Shown in pieces: positions 1 to 5,804 of a DNA stretch of 9,383 nt; positions within the stretch are counted from its first letter, which is position 1, and each line of letters opens with the position of its first letter. A model generated the notes under the pieces. That model ran no database searches and was not told the DNA's origin. It saw only the letters and a list, made by a program, of their open reading frames with translations. Location of the stretch: assembly GCA_003354055.1 (NCBI GenBank), contig PIVQ01000249.1, positions 1 to 9,383 of the forward strand. Reading direction: 5' to 3'. The position numbers were made by a program, and so were the translations under genes. The stretch comes from Desulfobacteraceae bacterium. Its GTDB lineage: Bacteria > Desulfobacterota > Desulfobacteria > Desulfobacterales > Desulfobacteraceae.

Positions 1-2210
1 TTCAAATCGTGAAGGTATTCGGCCACTGCCCAGGCAATGCTCATTCCGTCGTAGGTGGATGTACCCCTGCCGATTTCATCCAGAATGACCAGGGAGTTTT
101 CCGTGGCATTGTTCACGATATTGGCGGTCTCTTCCATCTCCACCATAAAGGTACTCTGGCCCGAAGACAGGTTGTCCAGCGCACCCACCCGGGTGAAAAT
201 CCGGTCTGTAAGGCAGATAGAGGCCTGCTGGGCCGGTACAAAGGAGCCCATCTGGGCCATGAGAACGGTCAACGCCACTTGTCGCAAAACCGTGGATTTA
301 CCCGCCATATTGGGGCCGGTTATCAGCAGTTGCTGGTTGGCGGTGTTGTCCAGAGTGATGGAGTTGGGTACATACCGCTCTCCCTGGATCAGTTTTTCCA
401 CCACAGGATGGCGGCCCTCTTCAATGGTGATAATATGCTCGTCATTAATCTCAGGTTTGACATATGCGTTTTCCGACGCCACCCGTGCCAGGCCCTGGAG
501 TACATCAATCCTGGCGATAAAGCCGGCCATAGTCAGAATATCGCGGGCCCTGTCCACCACCTGGTCCCGGACCGTGCAGAAGATCTCATATTCAAGGGCG
601 CTTCTCTTGTCCTGGGCATTGAAAATGGTGGTTTCCACCTCTTTCATCTCTTCGGTGATAAACCGTTCGGCGTTGACCAGGGTCTGTTTCCGGATATAGT
701 GTTCCGGCACCCGGTCGGACTGGGCGCGGGATACTTCGATAAAATATCCGAATACTTTATTGTACTTGATCTTCAGTGAGGAAAGCTGGGTTTTTTCCTT
801 TTCTCTGGCCTCGGTTTTGGCTATCCAGGACTTTCCGTCCCGGGTAATGGCCAGAAGCTCGTCCAGTTCCGGGCTGTACCCGTCATTGATCAGGTTACCG
901 TCGTTGAGAACGTGGACGGCATCTTCCCGGATAGCATGGTCGATCAGATTTGAAAGTTCTCCCAGGCGTGATATCAGTGCCTGCTGGTCTTCGAGCCGGC
1001 TGCCGTTGAGCAGCGGATGATCGAAGCAGGACAGGTCTTCAAACAGCATGGGCAGATTAAGCAGGGAATTCTTTAAAGAGATCAGGTCCCTGGCATTGCC
1101 CTGGCCCATGGAAATCTTGCTGCCCAGCCGCTCAAGATCGTATACGGATTTCAAATGATCTATGATGGACTGGTGAGCCTGAGGGGCGCCTAAAAGTTCT
1201 TCCAGGCTGTCCAGACGCTGCTGGATCTTACTCTTGTCCACAAGGGGATAGCGGACCCATTGTTTGATCAGCCGCCCGCCCATGGCGGTCACGGTCTTGT
1301 CCAGCACAAAGATCAGAGTGCCTTTTTTGTCCTGGGTCTGGATATTGGATAAAAGTTCCAGGTTTTTGCAGGAGCGGTCGTCAATGACTAGGAAATCTTT
1401 AAGGTCATAAGGGGCAATCTTGAAGATATGCCGGGTATCCTGCATCTGGGTCTCTTCCACATAGGACATGATGGCTCCTGCAGCTGACACAGCCGCAGGC
1501 TGCCGTTCTATGCCGAATCCTTCAAGGCTTCGGGTGGCAAATTTCTGCACCAGCCGTTCCCTTGCCTCTTCCAGGTTAAAGGCCACCCGGGGAAGATAGG
1601 TGATCTGGAGTCCTGTAAATGCCTGTCTGACCTGGGCATAGACGGGATCTGTTTCAAAGGCGGCCGGCAGCAGGACCTCTTTGGGGGCAAGTTTCAATGC
1701 CTCGTCAATCAAAGCCAAGGGGATGGCACCGGTCGATCGATTTACCTGGCAGACTCTGAAGGCGCCGGTGGATATATCCAGGCAGGCAAGCCCTGCATGA
1801 TCCTTGACTTTGGAGATGGCCAGAAGGAAGTTGTTGGACCCCTTGTCCAAAAGGGATTCGTTGAGAATCATCCCCGGGGTGATTACCCGGACCACCTCCC
1901 GTTTGACCAGGCCTTTTGCCTGAGCCGGATCTTCCACCTGTTCACACACCGCCACCTTGCAGCCGCTTGAAATAAGTTTGGCCATATAAACGTCTGCCGC
2001 CTTATAGGGTATCCCGCACATGGGGATAGGGTCGGTGTCGTTTTTGTTCCGGGATGTCAGGGCAATTTCCAGGATACCGGCCGCTTTAACCGCATCATCA
2101 AGGAACATTTCATAGAAATCTCCCATCCGGTAAAAGAGTATGGCATCCTGGTAAGTTTCTTTGATGGCCAGGTATTGGGCCATCATGGGCGTTTGTTTCT
2201 TCTTGGTCAT
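1..2210 (-). CDS. mutS: DNA mismatch repair protein MutS (3' end cut off by window edge)
   Basis: MutS binds base mismatches and small loops as a clamp-forming dimer and uses ATP to start methyl- or nick-directed repair. My translation from the ATG at 2208-2210 runs 736 codons to the window edge. Residues 30-36 read GDFYEMF, containing the mismatch-wedging Phe-X-Glu motif (F32, E34). The lever and clamp regions follow without interruption. The ABC-type ATPase has Walker A GPNMAGKST at about 632-640 and Walker B LVILDEIGRGTST with D711, followed by the usual YDGMSIAWAVAEYL. MutS is usually about 850-880 residues, so roughly 130 C-terminal residues (end of the ATPase, helix-turn-helix, dimerisation tail) lie outside. 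The start is firm: an in-frame TAA lies 15 bases upstream. No good Shine-Dalgarno is visible, and the gene starts 21 bases after the lapA-like stop, so translation is probably coupled to it. Nothing looks degenerate. Confidence 0.97.
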   Translation of the reverse strand, partial: MTKKKQTPMMAQYLAIKETYQDAILFYRMGDFYEMFLDDAVKAAGILEIALTSRNKNDTDPIPMCGIPYKAADVYMAKLISSGCKVAVCEQVEDPAQAKGLVKREVVRVITPGMILNESLLDKGSNNFLLAISKVKDHAGLACLDISTGAFRVCQVNRSTGAIPLALIDEALKLAPKEVLLPAAFETDPVYAQVRQAFTGLQITYLPRVAFNLEEARERLVQKFATRSLEGFGIERQPAAVSAAGAIMSYVEETQMQDTRHIFKIAPYDLKDFLVIDDRSCKNLELLSNIQTQDKKGTLIFVLDKTVTAMGGRLIKQWVRYPLVDKSKIQQRLDSLEELLGAPQAHQSIIDHLKSVYDLERLGSKISMGQGNARDLISLKNSLLNLPMLFEDLSCFDHPLLNGSRLEDQQALISRLGELSNLIDHAIREDAVHVLNDGNLINDGYSPELDELLAITRDGKSWIAKTEAREKEKTQLSSLKIKYNKVFGYFIEVSRAQSDRVPEHYIRKQTLVNAERFITEEMKEVETTIFNAQDKRSALEYEIFCTVRDQVVDRARDILTMAGFIARIDVLQGLARVASENAYVKPEINDEHIITIEEGRHPVVEKLIQGERYVPNSITLDNTANQQLLITGPNMAGKSTVLRQVALTVLMAQMGSFVPAQQASICLTDRIFTRVGALDNLSSGQSTFMVEMEETANIVNNATENSLVILDEIGRGTSTYDGMSIAWAVAEYLHDL

Positions 2211-2231
2211 GGATGGTCTGGGGGGTTAGCC

Positions 2232-2639
2232 TTAAGCCTCTTCTTTTTCAGGGGTTTTGGCAGCGTCAGCAGCGCCAGCGTCGTTTTTCAGTTTGTTCTT
2301 AATATAAGGGTCGTGAATATAAACATCCAGACGGGTTTTTAGTTGGTTGACTTCCCCTTTAAGACCTTCGATTCTTGCATCTCTTTGCCTTACTTCACGT
2401 CCCAGGCGAAAGGCGGTGAAAAGGCCCCTGAGACCTACCAGCAAAAGTCCCAGACCGAAGCAGATACCCCAATAGGCAACGTTGGGAAGGGCTTTGGCTG
2501 TGTAGTTATAGTGCAGGGTCCATACGTTAAAATCAAAGTGCAATGCAGTGGTGCTGAGAAAATAGTCCTGGTTCTGATAGCCAATGGTGCCTAAAAGGCC
2601 AAGAATAATAATAAAAAATATAATTTTAATGGTCTTCAT
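2232..2639 (-). CDS. LapA-like (DUF1049-type) inner-membrane protein
   Basis: This is a 135-residue membrane protein with two predicted helices, at about 5-21 and 52-72. A segment between them contains YQNQDYF...LHFDF, which resembles the conserved QN...V.L.F pattern of the LapA/DUF1049 family. After helix 2 comes a charged region, about 78-106, with heptad-like spacing suggesting a short coiled coil. It ends in a hydrophilic Ala/Glu/Lys-rich tail. In enterobacteria LapA (YciS) works with LapB in controlling lipopolysaccharide synthesis through LpxC turnover; no LapB partner is visible here, so that role is only family-level inference. The start is supported by GGAGAGG four bases before the ATG and a strong promoter match upstream. 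It leads into mutS with a 21-base gap, so the two are probably cotranscribed. The family call rests on topology and a short motif; a different two-helix membrane protein is possible. Confidence 0.75.
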   Translation of the reverse strand: MKTIKIIFFIIILGLLGTIGYQNQDYFLSTTALHFDFNVWTLHYNYTAKALPNVAYWGICFGLGLLLVGLRGLFTAFRLGREVRQRDARIEGLKGEVNQLKTRLDVYIHDPYIKNKLKNDAGAADAAKTPEKEEA

Positions 2640-2643
2640 TCAT

Positions 2644-2650
2644 CCTCTCC
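2644..2650 (-). promoter_or_regulatory. Ribosome binding site of the lapA-like gene
   Basis: On the minus strand GGAGAGG lies four bases upstream of the ATG at 2637-2639. It is a clear Shine-Dalgarno and fixes the start of the 135-residue protein. Confidence 0.75.
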
Positions 2651-2686
2651 GTTTTAAATTAGCAGATGCAATATAAATTGAAGCTG

Positions 2687-2715
2687 ATCATAGATTAAAT
2701 TTGCAATTTTTTCAA
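2687..2715 (-). promoter_or_regulatory. Predicted sigma-70 promoter of lapA-like-mutS
   Basis: On the minus strand TTGAAA (2715-2710) and TATGAT (2692-2687) are separated by exactly 17 bases. Each hexamer matches the sigma-70 consensus at five of six positions. The surrounding DNA is AT-rich. Transcription would start near 2680, leaving a leader of about 40 bases that contains the GGAGAGG ribosome binding site. This is the best promoter match I found in the window. It lies just downstream of repeat copy 1, so lapA-mutS probably has its own promoter rather than depending on the M23 gene. It is a prediction from sequence only. Confidence 0.6.
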
Positions 2716-2733
2716 TTCTTCTTTTGGTCTTCT

Positions 2734-2849
2734 AAGGCGCGGCATCAAATTAAAAAATCGCCCATGTAGGAGCGAGTTTCCTGAGTGGATAGCTGCCCTT
2801 GGAAATGCCACGCCAACTACCTGGGAGGTTTATTTTGATGCTCAGCCTT
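2734..2849 (-). repeat. Dispersed inverted-repeat element, copy 1 (about 116 bp)
   Basis: This element is homologous to 5610-5725. On the plus strand its left end (2734-2754, starting AAGGCGCGGCATCAAA) and the reverse complement of its right end (2829-2849, AAGGCTGAGCATCAAA) match at 17 of 21 positions, so the ends form terminal inverted repeats. A second pairing is possible between GGCGCGGC (2736-2743) and GCCACGCC (2807-2814). The right-hand 50 bases are almost identical to copy 2 (two substitutions and a one-base length difference), and the middle aligns at lower identity. It sits 57 bases after the stop of the M23 gene and before the lapA promoter. AAGGCGC at 2734 also pairs with GCGCCTT at 2861-2867, so the true outer border is uncertain. 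There is no coding capacity for a transposase. Strand is given as that of the neighbouring genes; the element's own polarity is not known. Confidence 0.8.
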
Positions 2850-2905
2850 TCGGGATTTAAGCGCCTTTGGGGATTGAATCTTGGCAGGTTTGGCCTGGAG
2901 GAGAA

Positions 2906-3487
2906 TTAAAGAAAAACCGGATTGATGTATTCCACCTGTTTCCGGTCCGGAAAAAGGGACCAGTTCAAGGCCTTGGGAGGCATACCTTCGGGAACAATCA
3001 TACAGGATAAATGGATGTGGGGCAGCAGCTTTGATTTTTTGATCCGGGTGTCAAAGGTCCGGGCGATAATCTGACCCTGAGATATCCGGGTGCCCGGCGT
3101 CAACCAGCCGTCCACATCCAGGTGGGAATAGACCATGACCAGATTTTTTTCTTTAACCCCTGAGTTGTAGGAAATCACCATGCTCTGGCCCAGCAGGTCA
3201 TCGGCCACATTTATCAGGGTGCCGTCAAACATTGCCGGGACGCGGGTTCCCGGCGGCAGGGCGGATATCCGGCTGTTGTTTTTGTAAAAACAGATATCAA
3301 TACCTTCATGCATTGCATGGCGCAGGCCGAAGTCCGCCCACCATTTATCCGGGCTGTCCTGGAGCATGCCCGGATAAAAGACCCAAGTTATCTTAGTTTT
3401 ACCTGAAGATGTATCCGTGCCGGTGTTTCTCAAAGCTAATCCGTTGACCCTGGCAATTTGGTCCAAATACCGGGGGAACGCCTTCAT
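2906..3487 (-). CDS. M23-family (LytM-like) metallopeptidase domain protein
   Basis: M23 enzymes are zinc endopeptidases that usually cut peptidoglycan cross-links. This 193-residue protein has the family's landmarks in order: HEGID at 60-64 (HxxxD, zinc ligands H60 and D64), YSHLD at 120-124, and HIHLS at 157-161 (HxH, H159 the third zinc ligand and H157 catalytic). The full metal site therefore appears intact. The region between follows the beta-rich fold, with a PGTRVPAMFDGTL segment typical of the domain. Unusually, no signal peptide or membrane helix is visible, so it may be cytoplasmic, exported by another route, or have a non-wall substrate. Its ATG overlaps the stop of the CooT-like gene by one base (TAATG) and it has no Shine-Dalgarno of its own, so it is probably translated by reinitiation. 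The first 30 residues do not look like a known targeting sequence. Confidence 0.88.
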   Translation of the reverse strand: MKAFPRYLDQIARVNGLALRNTGTDTSSGKTKITWVFYPGMLQDSPDKWWADFGLRHAMHEGIDICFYKNNSRISALPPGTRVPAMFDGTLINVADDLLGQSMVISYNSGVKEKNLVMVYSHLDVDGWLTPGTRISQGQIIARTFDTRIKKSKLLPHIHLSCMIVPEGMPPKALNWSLFPDRKQVEYINPVFL

Positions 3488-3678
3488 TACAGGGCTTTTA
3501 GGATGATTTTATGACCCATAAGATTGATATCTTCAATCACCCCCTGGATTTCCTTTTGTTCGCCCAGAAGTCCCCTGAGGATAAATTTGCCTTCTCCGTC
3601 CGGGGTGATGGCAGCCACATTCTCCATGATCAGTTCTTCTGTATCACCCTGTTTTAAATATACATTTGATTCGCACAT
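3487..3678 (-). CDS. CooT-family small nickel-binding protein
   Basis: This 63-residue protein begins Met-Cys-Glu-Ser and continues NVYLKQGDTEELIMENVAAI. It ends with an LMGHKIILKAL segment, the pattern of the CooT family (once labelled predicted RNA-binding protein). In Rhodospirillum rubrum CooT is a small homodimer that binds nickel at the dimer interface through the conserved Cys2 and helps mature carbon monoxide dehydrogenase. Cys2 is present here and the length is normal. No CO dehydrogenase or hydrogenase gene is visible in the window, so the client enzyme is unknown. AAAGGA eight bases upstream of the ATG is a fair ribosome binding site. The gene is followed by the M23 peptidase with a one-base TAATG overlap, so the two are translated as a coupled pair. 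A 120-base gap separates it from the upstream phosphoesterase gene. Confidence 0.85.
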   Translation of the reverse strand: MCESNVYLKQGDTEELIMENVAAITPDGEGKFILRGLLGEQKEIQGVIEDINLMGHKIILKAL

Positions 3679-3739
3679 GAGTTATGTCCTTTATTTTATT
3701 TGATGCCGGTAGAGATCTTTTTCATCCGTTGTTATTTTG

Positions 3740-3774
3740 TGGTCAGGTCTTTTGAACCGCTGGCCTTTTGACCA
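3740..3774 (-). repeat. Paired repeat with dyad ends upstream of the cooT-like gene
   Basis: On the minus strand two similar units stand side by side: GGTCAAAAGGCC (3773-3762) and GGTTCAAAAGACC (3758-3746). They are followed by TGACC, so the whole stretch is bounded by TGGTCA and its complement TGACCA. It could be an operator with two half-sites, or a weak hairpin between the phosphoesterase stop and the cooT-like start. There is no following T-run, so an intrinsic terminator is unlikely. I see no clear promoter elsewhere in 3679-3798. Confidence 0.35.
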
Positions 3775-3798
3775 TTCAACATTTATTCATGTGGGTGT

Positions 3799-4458
3799 TT
3801 AGCACTGGATGACATCGGGATGCAAGAGATTTACACGGGGGGGAGTACCTTTTTCAAGGTCAATAATGGCACCGGCGCTTGTTTTGCTCATACTGCAGTT
3901 TACCACAAGGCTTTTTCCCAGCATTGCCTTACCGGGCTGTTCATGGACGTGTCCGCAAAGGACCAGTCCGGGAGAGGCCTGTTCAATAAACCGGGCCAGG
4001 TTGTTGCTGCCCACACAAATTTTACCCCCAACCTTGTCGCATATCCCTTTTGGTGGCGGATGAACCACCAATACGGTATCCATGTCCATGGGAGAGGGCA
4101 GGGTGGATAAACGTTTTTTTTCATTGAGACAGATCCGTGAGGCAAAGGGAAGCAAAAAGGTGCCGCCGGACCCCACAAAGGAGAAATCCCGGATCTGACT
4201 GGGTTTATGGGTCAGCAGTTTCAGGTTGTTTGCCCGGGCTATGTGGGCCTCAGTCCTTCTAAGATCGGTATTCCCGCGTACAGCCAGAACCGGAACCGGA
4301 AGGCTGTCCAACTGGGCCAGACAGGTCCGGTAATTCAGAAAGTGGGTCAGATCTCCTGCCACCACCACAAGTTCCGGAGAAAATGAATCGAGAACCGAAT
4401 ATATGGCGGCCATATGGTTTTTTTTTCCGTGGATGTCGGCAATGGCATAGATTCGCAT
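3799..4458 (-). CDS. Calcineurin-like metallophosphoesterase
   Basis: This is a 219-residue, two-metal phosphoesterase of the superfamily that hydrolyses phosphomonoesters or phosphodiesters. The metal-binding motifs are all there in order: DIH (D8, H10), GDLTH (D36), GNTD (N63, D65, a variant of the usual GNHD), HPPP (H133) and GHVHE (H170, H172). There is no signal peptide or membrane segment, so it is probably cytoplasmic. In GNTD, Thr replaces the His that often assists catalysis in the GNHD motif; this is common in the YfcE-like and related subgroups that act on phosphodiesters, but the substrate cannot be told from sequence. The gene starts eight bases after the stop of the ATPase gene, so they are probably one transcript. 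A perfect hairpin covers the junction and may hold back its start until the ATPase gene is translated. Confidence 0.92.
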   Translation of the reverse strand: MRIYAIADIHGKKNHMAAIYSVLDSFSPELVVVAGDLTHFLNYRTCLAQLDSLPVPVLAVRGNTDLRRTEAHIARANNLKLLTHKPSQIRDFSFVGSGGTFLLPFASRICLNEKKRLSTLPSPMDMDTVLVVHPPPKGICDKVGGKICVGSNNLARFIEQASPGLVLCGHVHEQPGKAMLGKSLVVNCSMSKTSAGAIIDLEKGTPPRVNLLHPDVIQC

Positions 4459-4460
4459 GG

Positions 4461-4478
4461 CTTATCTCATAAGATAAG
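4461..4478 (-). promoter_or_regulatory. Perfect 7-bp hairpin over the ATPase stop / phosphoesterase start region
   Basis: CTTATCT (4461-4467) and AGATAAG (4472-4478) are exact reverse complements separated by four bases. On the minus-strand mRNA the hairpin includes the TGA stop of the ATPase gene (4469-4467) and the GAGATAAG that is the only Shine-Dalgarno-like sequence before the phosphoesterase ATG at 4458. Ribosomes finishing the ATPase would melt it, which would couple translation of the two genes. The stem is AT-rich and only moderately stable. Confidence 0.45.
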
Positions 4479-5573
4479 AAAAATGTAACCGGCAAACAGT
4501 GCAAGACTGATGACGATGATAAGAAAAAGAAAAAGCTTCTTTTTACTCTTTTTCTCTTTTATGGTTTCCGTGGCGATATGGTTTTGATGGGATTCCAAGG
4601 CTCTTTTATTAGGCACCGGAAGAGGCGAATCTGCCGGTAATCCATGGTCCTGAGACGCTACCGGGACCTGAGCCTCCTGATCCGCTGTCTCTGACCGATC
4701 GTATTGAACCGTTTGGGTATGAATCTCCGGTCTTGTCACCGGCATCCTGCGTCTTTCAGGCGGTGCTGAAATGGAAAGTTCCCTGGCGCATTCTCTGATG
4801 ATCGTGCCGTTGATTCGTTCCTGATTTTTAACGTACCCCGTCAGAAGGGCATGGTCGCAGATGATATTTATTTTTCTGGGCAGACCTTTTGAGAACCTGT
4901 GGATTTGCTGAACCGCGTCCGGATCAAAAATAGGCTGGGATGTCCCTGCCACCTGAAGCCTGTATTTGATATATTCCTCTGTTTCCTCAAATACCAGGGC
5001 ATCTATATGGTAGTTCAGTGTGATTCTCTGTCTCAAGGCCCGGTTGGGAGGTTGCCCCAGGGCTCCCCTTAATTCACTCTGGCCCACAAGGAAGGTATGG
5101 ATCAGGCTTAACCCGTCCTTTTCCATATTGGAAAACAGGCGAATCTCCTCTAAAAGCGTATCCGAGAGCAGTTGGGCTTCATCAATAACCAGAAGCACTT
5201 TTCTTTTTTTTGCATTGGCATTTCTCAAAAATCGTTCAAAGTTGATGAGAAAACGATTTTTTGATTTAAACTCTTTCTTGCTGCCGAATGCCGCTGCAAT
5301 ATAGTTTAAAAAATCAAGGCTTTCCAGGTTTGGGTTCGTAACCGAGACCCGAATGATATTCTTATCCAGACCTTTAAACAATGCATTGATTAAGGTTGTT
5401 TTACCGGCTCCCACATCCCCGGTCAACAGGAGTATCCCGGTGTGCCCCTCACCCTGAATTCCGTATTGTAACATGGAAATGGCTTCCCTGTGTTTCTCAC
5501 CCAGCCAGAGGAACGTCGGGTCTGTACTGATTTGGAAAGGCAGTGCGTTTAATCTGTAAAATGATCTGTACAT
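4467..5573 (-). CDS. GspA/ExeA-type AAA+ ATPase with C-terminal membrane anchor
   Basis: This 368-residue protein belongs to the ExeA/GspA group of AAA+ ATPases, which includes the type II secretion assembly factor GspA and ATPases of exopolysaccharide/exosortase loci. It opens with MYRSFYRLNALPFQISTDP, the group's usual start, which confirms the ATG although no Shine-Dalgarno is seen. Walker A is GDVGAGKT (52-59) and Walker B is VLLVIDEAQ (about 126-134). A sensor-like FLVGQSEL lies at 161-168, arginine-finger candidates are at NRALRQR (177-183), and GLPRKINIICD (230-240) is sensor 2. A low-complexity hydrophilic linker (about 270-340) leads to KEKKSKKK and one hydrophobic helix (347-368) that ends the protein. 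True GspA carries a periplasmic peptidoglycan-binding domain after this helix; here there is none, so it would be tail-anchored with the ATPase in the cytoplasm. No secretion or exosortase genes are in view. Confidence 0.9.
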   Translation of the reverse strand: MYRSFYRLNALPFQISTDPTFLWLGEKHREAISMLQYGIQGEGHTGILLLTGDVGAGKTTLINALFKGLDKNIIRVSVTNPNLESLDFLNYIAAAFGSKKEFKSKNRFLINFERFLRNANAKKRKVLLVIDEAQLLSDTLLEEIRLFSNMEKDGLSLIHTFLVGQSELRGALGQPPNRALRQRITLNYHIDALVFEETEEYIKYRLQVAGTSQPIFDPDAVQQIHRFSKGLPRKINIICDHALLTGYVKNQERINGTIIRECARELSISAPPERRRMPVTRPEIHTQTVQYDRSETADQEAQVPVASQDHGLPADSPLPVPNKRALESHQNHIATETIKEKKSKKKLFLFLIIVISLALFAGYIFLIL

Positions 5574-5609
5574 AGTGTCAAGGTCTGGTAAAAGAGGTTG
5601 CTGTCAGAT

Positions 5610-5725
5610 AAGGCGTGGCGTCAAATTTAAATATCCCGGTACATGATTGACCATCCCAAGTGAATAGCCGTTGATGGAAATGCCACGCCAACTACCTGGG
5701 TGGTTTATTTTTGATGCTCGGCCTA
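5610..5725 (-). repeat. Dispersed inverted-repeat element, copy 2 (about 116 bp)
   Basis: This is the second copy of the element at 2734-2849, in the same orientation and of nearly the same length. On the plus strand the left end AAGGCGTGGCGTCAAA (5610-5625) and the reverse complement of the right end (5704-5725) match at about 15 of 22 positions. GGCGTGGC (5612-5619) and GCCACGCC (5682-5689) are perfect complements. The stretch 5675-5724 is nearly identical to 2800-2848. TA stands immediately outside both ends here (5609-5610 and 5724-5725, overlapping the first and last A), which would fit a TA target duplication, but copy 1 has TA only on its left. It starts 80 bases after the synthetase stop and ends 36 bases before the ATPase start. 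Strand follows the neighbouring genes only. Confidence 0.8.
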
Positions 5726-5744
5726 ACTAAAATCCAATGGTAAG

Positions 5745-5771
5745 GATTTATCAGTCTACTATGGATAAATC
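5745..5771. promoter_or_regulatory. AT-rich dyad downstream of the synthetase gene
   Basis: GATTTATC (5745-5752) and GATAAATC (5764-5771) are exact reverse complements with an 11-base spacer, 34 bases past the synthetase stop on the transcribed strand. A second, competing stem (AAATCC with GGATTT, about 5730-5749) overlaps it. Neither is GC-rich and neither is followed by a clear T-run, so this is at best a weak transcript end or a protein-binding dyad. Confidence 0.25.
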
Positions 5772-5804
5772 AAGACATAATGTACGCGAATGCAAGGTCG
5801 TACC

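Noticed and set aside
312..338. Ala in the MutS Walker A (GPNMAGKST where E. coli has GPNMGGKST) as a defect
   Set aside because: The Gly-Lys-Ser/Thr core is intact and Ala at this position is common in bacterial MutS proteins.
9..1020. Long open frames on the plus strand (9-779, 55-699, 760-1020)
   Set aside because: They lie antisense to clear, motif-rich mutS coding sequence and encode no recognisable domain.
2805..2908. Short plus-strand frames starting ATGCCACGCCAACTACCT in both repeat copies (about 2805-2908 and 5680-5733)
   Set aside because: They share only the repeat-derived start, then diverge in frame and length (34 against 16 codons). There is no good ribosome binding site, so they look like chance frames within a structured repeat.
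3900..4504. Alternative minus-strand frames (3900-4178, 4259-4504) and plus-strand frames (3809-4110) over the phosphoesterase gene
   Set aside because: The phosphoesterase frame carries all five metal-site motifs; the others carry none.
5745..5771. A rho-independent terminator for the synthetase gene
   Set aside because: The dyad is AT-rich with an 11-base loop and no T-run after it, so I list it only as a weak dyad.
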